Positions 16,332 through 22,904 of a stretch of 64,000 bases of DNA are shown piece after piece. The notes under the pieces were generated by a model. It saw nothing but the letters and a program-made list of their open reading frames with translations, was not told the DNA's origin and did not search any database. Source of the stretch: Clostridiales bacterium (GTDB lineage: Bacteria > Bacillota > Clostridia > Oscillospirales > Acutalibacteraceae); contig DXYG01000003.1 of assembly GCA_019415925.1 (NCBI GenBank), positions 1 to 64,000 of the forward strand, read 5' to 3'. Both the position numbers and the translations under genes were made by a program. Every line of letters begins with the position of its first letter. Positions within the stretch are counted from its first letter, which is position 1.

Positions 16332-17692
16332 AAACTACATTCAAGAAAGTTTTTGACGAATTCGACGACGAACTTATGAATATTGATGAATTCAACGCCT
16401 GTGAAAGTATTGATATTGACGTTGAAAAAATCAAGACAGAAGTGCTTAAGCGTATTGATGATAAAAACGGCAAAAAGAAATTCAGCAAAAAGTTAATTAC
16501 CTTACTTGTTGCGGCTGTAATATTAATTACCGGCACAGTCGGAGCCTTTGCAACAGGAAGTGTTCAGAGTATTTTCAAAGAGCTTTTCAACAACAGCGGT
16601 ATGAATTCCGCAGGACTCTACGACGGCGGAAATGTAGAAATTGTCAGCTGTGACGACAGCCTCAATGTTGAGCTTCTCGGATTAACGGGTGACAGAGAAA
16701 AGCTGTACTCGGCAATAGAGATTACCAAAAAAGACGGCAGTGCGGTTATTGATGAGGATTACGAAGAACCGTATTGCTGGCTGAAAGATATGCCGTCACC
16801 GATGCCTGAGGATAAAACCATTGACGACTACCTTTCCTGCAAAGCCGAATATGTAGATAAAAACGGTAATTCTTCAAGAGATAAAGACAGCGGTTTACTG
16901 GTATGGAATTCAATAAAATATTCACTCAGTGATGATAACAAAACCCTTAAAGTTTTTGTTTATTCTATAATAAGTGAAGATGATTTTCAAGACGGCAGAG
17001 TGACTGTTACAAGCGAAGGCGTTGGAGCCTATAATATTCATGAGGTTATTTATGAGGTAGATTATGCGGGGAAAACTTTTTCGGATTATGATGACACCGA
17101 GCCTTTTGATGATGAGCTGATTGATAGGCGTTTGCAGGAGCTTGGCATTACAGAGGACGACTGCCAGAATGTAAGAAGTGGCAAAAAGATGAAGTATTGT
17201 TGGTGCGATACAAAAATAATAGAGCTTCCCTTTGAAATCAGCTTTGATCTCAACTACAAAACAGACGGTATCATCAGCAATGAACTGACCATTGAAGACG
17301 CTCCGAATATTATTGAACCGGCAGCCGATAAGGTGAAAATGGAAGTAACTCCGTTTTCTGTTTATCTTTACGGTCAATGCGATAAAGAGGTAGTCGAAAA
17401 ATCAGGTTGGTCAGGACAGGCAGAGGCTTATCATAACCATTGCTTTAAGGACATCGGCTGGGAGGAAAACTCCAAGATTGTATTAAACGATGGCACTGTT
17501 TACTATCTTTATCCCGATGTGGGTGATGGAGAAGGCTTTGGAGAGGACGGAAACGCAGATTATTACGAGGAGAAAGTTCCGCTTGGTTTTTCAACAGTTG
17601 TAGGTGCACCTTTAATTCCGGAAGTCAACGTAATAGACACAAGAGAAATCAAAACAATTATGATTTGCGGTGACACTGTTTACAGCAAATAA
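16328..17692 (+). CDS. DUF4179-type membrane anti-sigma factor
   Basis: A 454-residue single-pass membrane protein. A cytoplasmic N-terminus of about 57 acidic/basic residues (candidate sigma-binding part) precedes one membrane helix (LITLLVAAVILITGTVGAFA, about 58-77). A large extracellular part carries the DUF4179 pattern (VEIVSCDDSLNVELLGLTGDREKLYSAIEI). Gene overlap with the upstream ECF sigma gene is the classic sign of a sigma/anti-sigma pair. The outer domain probably senses an external signal; comparable proteins in cellulolytic Clostridia bind polysaccharide, but no carbohydrate-binding module is recognised here. Confidence 0.8.
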   Translation: MKTTFKKVFDEFDDELMNIDEFNACESIDIDVEKIKTEVLKRIDDKNGKKKFSKKLITLLVAAVILITGTVGAFATGSVQSIFKELFNNSGMNSAGLYDGGNVEIVSCDDSLNVELLGLTGDREKLYSAIEITKKDGSAVIDEDYEEPYCWLKDMPSPMPEDKTIDDYLSCKAEYVDKNGNSSRDKDSGLLVWNSIKYSLSDDNKTLKVFVYSIISEDDFQDGRVTVTSEGVGAYNIHEVIYEVDYAGKTFSDYDDTEPFDDELIDRRLQELGITEDDCQNVRSGKKMKYCWCDTKIIELPFEISFDLNYKTDGIISNELTIEDAPNIIEPAADKVKMEVTPFSVYLYGQCDKEVVEKSGWSGQAEAYHNHCFKDIGWEENSKIVLNDGTVYYLYPDVGDGEGFGEDGNADYYEEKVPLGFSTVVGAPLIPEVNVIDTREIKTIMICGDTVYSK

Positions 17693-17697
17693 TTTTT

Positions 17698-17745
17698 AAA
17701 ACAGGTGTACAGGTTTGAAAAGAATCTGTACACCTGTTTATTTTT
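17698..17745 (+). terminator. Intrinsic terminator of the sigma/anti-sigma operon
   Basis: AAACAGGTGTACAG-GTT pairs with AA-TCTGTACACCTGTTT and is followed by ATTTTTAT. Confidence 0.85.
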
Positions 17746-17844
17746 ATATATTCCGCGATTTTTTATATGTTACCTATAGTGAATTTGATTGATTTTGTCG
17801 CTTTGTTATGATAATATAATGGTAGATTGTTTGGGGGTGAGAGT

Positions 17845-18324
17845 ATGGAATTTGACTGCGGATTTGTCAAAGAAAACAGGTGGTTTCGCTACAGAGCAGG
17901 TGCGATAATTATTGAGGACGGATATGTGCTTTTTGTCGGCAACGAGCGTGACAATTATCTCTACTCTGTCGGCGGTGCAGTGCATATCGGCGAATCAGCT
18001 GAGGACGCCGTGAAAAGAGAGGTTTTTGAGGAAACCGGTGCTCATTACGAGATTGAGCGGATGGCTTTTATCCACGAAAATTTCTTTAAGGGCAGTGAAA
18101 GCCTTGACGGGCTTGACTTTCACGAAATTTCAATTTACTTTCTGATGAAGCCAAACGGAAACCGCAATTTGACCTGCAACAGCGTTACGCAGACGGGAGA
18201 AAGGGAAAACCTGCACTGGATTCCCGTTGACAGGCTAGGCGAGTACAAAGCATTCCCGACGTTTTTAAAGGACAAAATCAACTGTATCGGAAACACAATT
18301 GAGCATATTATTACTCGTGAATAG
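17845..18324 (+). CDS. NUDIX hydrolase
   Basis: A 159-residue protein hydrolysing a nucleoside diphosphate linked to another group. The Nudix box is complete: GGAVHIGESAEDAVKREVFE followed by ETGA (G-x5-E-x7-REVFEETGA), residues about 45-67. ATG 17845 is preceded by GGGGGTGAG at a good distance; an earlier in-frame TTG at 17827 lies before this ribosome-binding site and is rejected. The C-terminal half keeps the pattern of MutT/ADP-ribose pyrophosphatase-like members (HWIPVDRLGEYKAFPTFL). Substrate unknown. The gene stands alone. Confidence 0.88.
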   Translation: MEFDCGFVKENRWFRYRAGAIIIEDGYVLFVGNERDNYLYSVGGAVHIGESAEDAVKREVFEETGAHYEIERMAFIHENFFKGSESLDGLDFHEISIYFLMKPNGNRNLTCNSVTQTGERENLHWIPVDRLGEYKAFPTFLKDKINCIGNTIEHIITRE

Positions 18325-18372
18325 TAAAATAAGGCTTAAGAAATCAGTTTGATTTGTGATATAAACCATAAT

Positions 18373-18404
18373 TTGTCGAGGCACTCGACTAAATTATCGT
18401 TTGG
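18373..18404 (+). repeat. Partial copy of dispersed repeat R1
   Basis: GTCGAGGCACTCGAC followed by TAAATTATCGTTT matches the distal half of the R1 repeat seen at 22443-22555 and 33740-33847. It sits between the NUDIX gene and the DUF2871 gene. Confidence 0.8.
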
Positions 18405-18455
18405 CCATGACTATAAATAATTAATTAATTTTCTTCAAAAAGGAGAGGATATACA

Positions 18456-18869
18456 ATGAAAAAATACATAAATATATCTTTGATTTACGCAATCGGCGCA
18501 ATGGCAGGAGGAGTTTTCTACCGTGAATTTACAAAATTTAACGGCTTTACGGGCAACACAAGCCTTGGCAAGGTGCACACGCATTTGTTTTTGCTTGGTA
18601 TGATTGTGTTTCTGCTCGTTGCATTGTTTGCAAAGCACTGCGACTTAAAGAACCGCAAATCGTTCAAAGCGTTTATGTGCGTTTATAACATAGGCGTACC
18701 GCTGACGTCTGTAATGCTTTTGGTGAGAGGAATTGTTCAGGTGCTGAATATCTCGCTCACTTCCGCAATGAACTCGGCAATTTCGGGCATTGCAGGAGTA
18801 GGTCACATTCTGACGGGTGTCGGCATAATTCTGCTTTTGCTGTCGCTGAGAAAGGCTGTCAAAAAATAA
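18456..18869 (+). CDS. DUF2871 family membrane protein
   Basis: A 137-residue integral membrane protein with four predicted helices (about 4-22, 44-61, 73-95, 110-131). The sequence GAMAGGVFYREFTKFNGFTG and the histidines in LGKVHTHLF are typical of DUF2871. The function is unknown; the paired His residues in or near membrane helices could bind a metal or heme, which is speculation. AAAGGAGAGG precedes the ATG. Confidence 0.8.
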   Translation: MKKYINISLIYAIGAMAGGVFYREFTKFNGFTGNTSLGKVHTHLFLLGMIVFLLVALFAKHCDLKNRKSFKAFMCVYNIGVPLTSVMLLVRGIVQVLNISLTSAMNSAISGIAGVGHILTGVGIILLLLSLRKAVKK

Positions 18870-18888
18870 TTTTTGTGCAAACAGAAAC

Positions 18889-18912
18889 GGGCAGCTCAAT
18901 TGCGAACTGCCC
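18889..18912 (+). terminator. Weak terminator after the DUF2871 gene
   Basis: GGGCAG and CTGCCC form the outer stem of a hairpin, with partial pairing inside, followed by ATAATTTTC. Confidence 0.5.
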
Positions 18913-18932
18913 ATAATTTTCTATAAAGTAAA

Positions 18933-18960
18933 ACAGGGACTATCAAACTGATAATCCCTG
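18933..18960 (-). terminator. Terminator of nrdDG
   Basis: On the minus strand CAGGGA-TTATC-AGTTT-GATAG-TCCCTG folds into a stem with few mismatches and is followed by TTTTACTTT. It lies 16 bases past the nrdG stop codon. Confidence 0.8.
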
Positions 18961-18975
18961 TAAATTTAAAATTAA

Positions 18976-19512
18976 TTACATATTTCTGCTCATAAGGTTG
19001 TGAAGTTTAATTTCGCCTGTTTCGAGCGATTTCTGCACGTCGATTATTCTCTGATTTGACGAACCTCTGAAAGCAAGGCTTATGTCATATAAGTCCTGAA
19101 CAAACTCACCGTCAACAAGTACGTCAATCAGCGAAAGCGTTTCGTCGGTAAATTCGCACCTTGCACGGCTTTCGCTCAAAAGCTCCTTGTCAAAGAGATA
19201 ACCCGTGTAGCACCAGACAGTTTTGTTTGGCAGTTCTTTTCTTATTCTGCGCAGAAATGGGAGAAGTACCTCTTGATTCTGTGGCTCAAACGGCTCACCG
19301 CCGAGGAGTGAGAGTCCGTCAATGTAGTCGGGAGAAAGGCACTCAATTATATAGTCCTCGGTTTCCTTTGTAAATGGTTTGCCGTATTCAAAGCTCCACG
19401 TTTCGGGGTTAAAGCAGTTTTTGCAGTGGTGGGTACAGCCCGAAACGAACAGAGAAACTCTTACGCCCTCGCCGTTTGCGATGTCGTAATTCTTGATTTC
19501 ACCGTAATTCAT
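18976..19512 (-). CDS. nrdG: Anaerobic ribonucleotide reductase activating protein
   Basis: Radical-SAM enzyme that installs the glycyl radical in NrdD. It has 178 residues and the cluster motif CTHHCKNC (Cx3Cx2C, residues 26-33). The following GGEPF and SLLGGEP segments are typical of SAM binding. Its ATG shares one base with the stop codon of nrdD (TGATG), so it is translationally coupled. Regulated with nrdD, probably by NrdR. Confidence 0.95.
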   Translation of the reverse strand: MNYGEIKNYDIANGEGVRVSLFVSGCTHHCKNCFNPETWSFEYGKPFTKETEDYIIECLSPDYIDGLSLLGGEPFEPQNQEVLLPFLRRIRKELPNKTVWCYTGYLFDKELLSESRARCEFTDETLSLIDVLVDGEFVQDLYDISLAFRGSSNQRIIDVQKSLETGEIKLHNLMSRNM

Positions 19513-21683
19513 CAGAGGTGGAGCACCCTTTCTTTGATTTCCTGAGTTCTGCCCTGATTCCAGAACTGCGTGCCGATGTAGCCGCAGGTTCTTCTTGCTA
19601 CGTTCATCTTGTCCTGGTCACGGTTATGACATTTCGGACACTCCCAAAGGAGCTTTCCGTCCTCTTCAACAATGCCGATTTCGCCGTCGTAGCCGCATAC
19701 CTGACAGTAGTCGCTCTTTGTATTTAGCTCAGCGTACATAATGTTGTCGTAGATGAACTTGATAACCTGTAAAACAGCGGGAATGTTGTCCTGCATATTC
19801 GGAACCTCAACGTAGCTGATTGCACCGCCGGGAGAGAGAGCCTGAAATTCCGACTCAAGCTTGAGCTTGTCAAATGCGTTGATTTCCTCGGAAACGTGAA
19901 CATGATAGCTGTTTGTGATGTAGTTTCTGTCGGTTACGCCCTTGATTACGCCGAAACGCTTTTGCAGGCACTTTGAAAACTTGTAGGTTGTGCTTTCAAG
20001 CGGAGTGCCGTAAATGCTGTAGTCGATGTTCTCTTCCTTTTTCCACTTTGCGCAGTAGTCGTTGAGCTTCTGCATAATCAGAAGACCAAGCTCCTTGCCT
20101 TCTTTTTCGGTGAGCTTTTTGCCGTTGAGGCTGTAAACACATTCCCAAAGACCTGCATAGCCGAGTGAAAGCGTTGAGTAACCGCCGTGGAGGAGCTTGT
20201 CGATTGTTTCGCCTTTTTTAAGTCTTGCAAGTGCGCCGTACTGCCAGAGAATCGGAGCGGCGTCGGAGAGTGTGCCTGTCAGCCTTTCGTGACGGCACTG
20301 CAAGGCACGGTGGCAAAGCTCCATACGCTCGTCAAAAATCTTCCAGAATTTGTTCATATCTCTGTTGGCACTCAATCCGATATCAACAAGGTTAACCGTT
20401 ACAACGCCCTGATTGAAGCGTCCGTAATACTTAGGCTCGCCGTTTTCGTCAACATAGGGTGTTAGGAAGCTGCGGCAGCCCATACAGGTGTAGCAGTGAC
20501 CTTCACCGTTTTTGTCAATTTTATTCTGCAACATAACCTTTTCGGAAATGTAGTCGGGCACCATTCTTTTTGCGGTGCATTTAGCCGCAAGCTCGGTTAA
20601 GTACCAGTACTTGCTGTCCTCGGTTACGTTGTCCTCTTCAAGAACGTAGATAAGCTTTGGAAATGCAGGTGTAATCCACACGCCGTCCTCGTTCTTAACG
20701 CCCTGATGACGCTGTCTGAGGGTTTCTTCAATGATAAGAGCAAGGTCCTGTTTTTCCTGCTCGTTTTTAGCCTCGTTAAGGTACATAAACACCGTTACAA
20801 ACGGAGCCTGACCGTTGGTGGTGAGCAGTGTTACAACCTGATACTGAATAGTCTGAACGCCTCTGTTAACTTCCTTGCGCAGACGCTTTTCAACGATTTC
20901 GTTGAGTTTTTCTTCGCTTACTTCACAGCCGAGTTCTTCAATCTCGGCAATAGTTTCCTTGCGGATTTTCTCCCTTGAAATCTGAACAAAGGGTGCAAGG
21001 TGAGCAAGGCTTATGCTCTGACCGCCGTACTGGTTGCTTGCAACCTGTGCTATAATCTGAGTAGCAATGTTGCAGGCTGTTGAAAAGCTGTGCGGTTTTT
21101 CAATGAGGGTATCGCTGATAACTGTTCCGTTCTGGAGCATATCCTCAAGGTTTACGAGGTCGCAGTTGTGCATATGCTGTGCAAAGTAGTCGGCGTCGTG
21201 AAAGTGAATAAGTCCCTGCTTGTCAGCCTCGACAATGTCGGGAGGAAGCAACATTCTTCTTGTAAGGTCACGGCTTACCTCGCCTGCCATATAGTCACGC
21301 TGAACGCTGTTGACGGTAGGATTTTTGTTGGAATTTTCCTGCTTTACCTCTTCGTTGTTGCACTCAATGAGGGAGAGGATTCTGTTGTCGGTTGTGTTAG
21401 CCTTACGTACAAGAGAACGATTATAGCGGTATCTTACATAACGGCGTGCAAGCTCGAACGCACCCTTAGCCATAAGCTGGTCCTCGACCATATCCTGAAT
21501 TTCCTCAACGGAAACTGCTCTTTTCATTTTGTTGCATTTATATTCAACGTATTCCGCAATGTCGATAATCTGTTCGTCAGTCAGGAAACGTGTTTCGGAG
21601 GAGTTGTTTGCCTTTTTAACGGCGTTGATAATCTTCTCAATATTGAAATCTTCTTCCGACCCGTTTCGCTTTATAATTTTCAT
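19512..21683 (-). CDS. nrdD: Anaerobic (class III) ribonucleoside-triphosphate reductase
   Basis: Makes deoxyribonucleotides under anoxic conditions using a glycyl radical and formate or a thioredoxin-type reductant. It has 723 residues. An N-terminal ATP-cone (about 3-90) gives allosteric control by ATP/dATP. The catalytic barrel includes NCDLVNLEDML and CYTCMGCRSFL. The C-terminal zinc site is CQVCG and CPKC, and the glycyl radical motif RRTCGYIG has its reactive Gly at about residue 701. Start at ATG 21683 behind AAGGAAGG. The shared upstream region carries two NrdR-type boxes. Confidence 0.97.
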   Translation of the reverse strand: MKIIKRNGSEEDFNIEKIINAVKKANNSSETRFLTDEQIIDIAEYVEYKCNKMKRAVSVEEIQDMVEDQLMAKGAFELARRYVRYRYNRSLVRKANTTDNRILSLIECNNEEVKQENSNKNPTVNSVQRDYMAGEVSRDLTRRMLLPPDIVEADKQGLIHFHDADYFAQHMHNCDLVNLEDMLQNGTVISDTLIEKPHSFSTACNIATQIIAQVASNQYGGQSISLAHLAPFVQISREKIRKETIAEIEELGCEVSEEKLNEIVEKRLRKEVNRGVQTIQYQVVTLLTTNGQAPFVTVFMYLNEAKNEQEKQDLALIIEETLRQRHQGVKNEDGVWITPAFPKLIYVLEEDNVTEDSKYWYLTELAAKCTAKRMVPDYISEKVMLQNKIDKNGEGHCYTCMGCRSFLTPYVDENGEPKYYGRFNQGVVTVNLVDIGLSANRDMNKFWKIFDERMELCHRALQCRHERLTGTLSDAAPILWQYGALARLKKGETIDKLLHGGYSTLSLGYAGLWECVYSLNGKKLTEKEGKELGLLIMQKLNDYCAKWKKEENIDYSIYGTPLESTTYKFSKCLQKRFGVIKGVTDRNYITNSYHVHVSEEINAFDKLKLESEFQALSPGGAISYVEVPNMQDNIPAVLQVIKFIYDNIMYAELNTKSDYCQVCGYDGEIGIVEEDGKLLWECPKCHNRDQDKMNVARRTCGYIGTQFWNQGRTQEIKERVLHL

Positions 21684-21750
21684 AATTTCCCTTCCTTTTT
21701 AAAAAATTTTGATTGCAGGATTAATTATACAGCAAAAATTATCAATATAC

Positions 21751-21766
21751 TGTTGCACAAACAACA
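21751..21766. promoter_or_regulatory. TGTTG-N6-CAACA dyad, candidate Crp/Fnr-family site
   Basis: TGTTGCACAAACAACA is a perfect 5-6-5 dyad, the same geometry as Crp/Fnr-family operators. It lies between nrdD and the divergent Crp/Fnr regulator gene, so it could be that regulator's own site. The base sequence does not match the classical Crp or Fnr consensus. Confidence 0.4.
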
Positions 21767-21781
21767 AAAATGTTTTATAAT

Positions 21782-21797
21782 AACAATATATAGTGTT
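21782..21797. promoter_or_regulatory. NrdR box 1
   Basis: AACAATATATAGTGTT (reverse complement AACACTATATATTGTT) matches the NrdR consensus ACACwATATATwGTGT except at the outer edges. NrdR represses ribonucleotide reductase genes in response to dATP. Confidence 0.7.
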
Positions 21798-21812
21798 AGA
21801 ATAAAATTTAAC

Positions 21813-21828
21813 ACACATTATGGAGTGG
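21813..21828. promoter_or_regulatory. NrdR box 2
   Basis: ACACATTATGGAGTGG agrees with the NrdR consensus at about 12 of 16 positions. It starts exactly 31 bp from box 1, the three-helical-turn spacing normal for NrdR box pairs. It overlaps the ribosome-binding site of the divergent Crp/Fnr gene. Confidence 0.6.
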
Positions 21829-21833
21829 TTGTA

Positions 21834-22460
21834 ATGAATGATTTTTCTATTGATTCAAGGCTCACAAATGCAGACTTAATCGGGTTAAAGGAGTGTTTTG
21901 CACCTACCGAAAGGGAGTATGAAAGGGGCGAAATTATTACAATTTGTTCACCTGAAAATGACACAATTGGAATAATTAAAAGCGGAATAGCGTATCTTTC
22001 GACAATAAATTCCGAGGAGCAGAGAAGAATAATTGATTATTATATGCGAGGTAATGCGTTCGGTAAGCATTTTCTTCCCGACACCGAGGATAAATTATTT
22101 TATGTTTACGCAAAGACAAAATGCACCGTTGATTTTGTAAAATACAAAAAGCTGATTACCTGCTGTGAAAAAAACTGTGCAAAGCACGTTACTTTTATTG
22201 ACCACATTATGATGACAACGGCAAGAAAGTCACTTGTTCACGTTGATATTCTCTGTCAGCGAACGCTTCGCAGTAAGCTGATGTCGTTCTTTGAATATAT
22301 CGAGTCGGAGGAGAAAAGCAAGAGCTTTACGATTCCTCTGCCGTTTTCCGACCTTGCAGACTATCTCGGAGTTGACCGCAGTGCGATGATGAGGGAAATC
22401 AAAAAGCTCAACGAGGAGAATATTATTTCCACAGACAAGCGAAAAGTAACGATAATTTAG
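21834..22460 (+). CDS. Crp/Fnr-family transcriptional regulator
   Basis: A 208-residue protein. A cyclic-nucleotide-binding-like beta-barrel (about 15-115) is followed by a dimer helix and a C-terminal winged helix (about 150-205) with FSDLADYLGVDRSAMMREIKKL. Two cysteines close together (CCEKNC, about 117-122) could bind a metal or cluster, but the four-Cys Fnr pattern is absent. The frame is open back to 21090, but that part is antisense to nrdD; ATG 21834 has GGAG upstream and lies after the intergenic region. It diverges from nrdDG and may regulate them. Its last codons and stop lie inside an R1 repeat. Confidence 0.88.
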   Translation: MNDFSIDSRLTNADLIGLKECFAPTEREYERGEIITICSPENDTIGIIKSGIAYLSTINSEEQRRIIDYYMRGNAFGKHFLPDTEDKLFYVYAKTKCTVDFVKYKKLITCCEKNCAKHVTFIDHIMMTTARKSLVHVDILCQRTLRSKLMSFFEYIESEEKSKSFTIPLPFSDLADYLGVDRSAMMREIKKLNEENIISTDKRKVTII

Positions 22461-22555
22461 TCGAGTGCCTCGACGGGCAATTCGAGCGGAAAAGTCGGAT
22501 TGTTTGGATAAAATTGTAACCCGACTTTTAAGTTGATATATAGGTAACGTTTAGT
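22443..22555 (-). repeat. Full copy of dispersed repeat R1 (reverse)
   Basis: On the minus strand it has the same order as 33740-33847: the AACGTTACC and ATATATCAA blocks, then TTTTATCCAAACAATCCGA, CTCGAATTGCCC, the palindrome GTCGAGGCACTCGAC and TAAATTATCGTT. The final part overlaps the last codons of the Crp/Fnr gene. Confidence 0.85.
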
Positions 22556-22559
22556 TTTT

Positions 22560-22800
22560 TAGTGTAGGGAACAACCCCTGTGTTGTTCCTACATAAGTTA
22601 GATGAACGTCAGTTAGGAACGACACAGGGGTTTCTGCCCCTTAATAAGGGGACTGAGGGGTTTTGGGCGACTGCCGTACCGTTCCCTACGGATAGAATAC
22701 AAACGTTTCCTCTTTAGCCGTAGGGGACGGCATCCTTGACGTCCCGTTTCATAAATTGCAACGCAATTTATGAAATATGGCGAACACAGTTCGCCGCTAC
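22560..22800. repeat. Cluster of intergenic hairpin repeats
   Basis: No gene is visible. It contains GTAGGGAACAAC...GTTGTTCCTAC (about 22563-22591), an R2 copy (22718-22745, CCGTAGGGGACGGCATCCTT), a perfect 13-bp stem TTTCATAAATTGC/GCAATTTATGAAA (22747-22775) and GGCGAAC-ACA-GTTCGCC (22779-22795). The structure suggests repeat elements inserted next to one another. Confidence 0.7.
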
Positions 22801-22812
22801 AATCATTAATTT

Positions 22813-22848
22813 TGCCCGTCGAGGCACTCGACAAATTATCGTTTATAA
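22813..22848 (+). repeat. Partial copy of dispersed repeat R1
   Basis: GCCCGTCGAGGCACTCGACA followed by AATTATCGTTTAT, identical to the distal half of other R1 copies. Confidence 0.8.
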
Positions 22849-22866
22849 CTGACATATCAAAAAAAA

Positions 22867-22891
22867 CAGGGACGGAAAATCTCCGTCCCTG
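22867..22891 (-). terminator. Terminator of the EF-G-like gene
   Basis: On the minus strand CAGGGACGGA and TCCGTCCCTG form a perfect 10-bp stem followed by TTTTTTTTGA, 14 bases after the stop codon. Confidence 0.9.
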
Positions 22892-22904
22892 AAAAATTAT
22901 CTGT

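Noticed and set aside
21090..21833. Long open extension upstream of the Crp/Fnr gene
   Set aside because: It is antisense to nrdD, has no ribosome-binding site and gives no known domain; the regulator starts at 21834.
22613..22855. 80-codon ORF in the spacer after the Crp/Fnr gene
   Set aside because: Made entirely of hairpin repeats; amino-acid composition is that of translated repeats.
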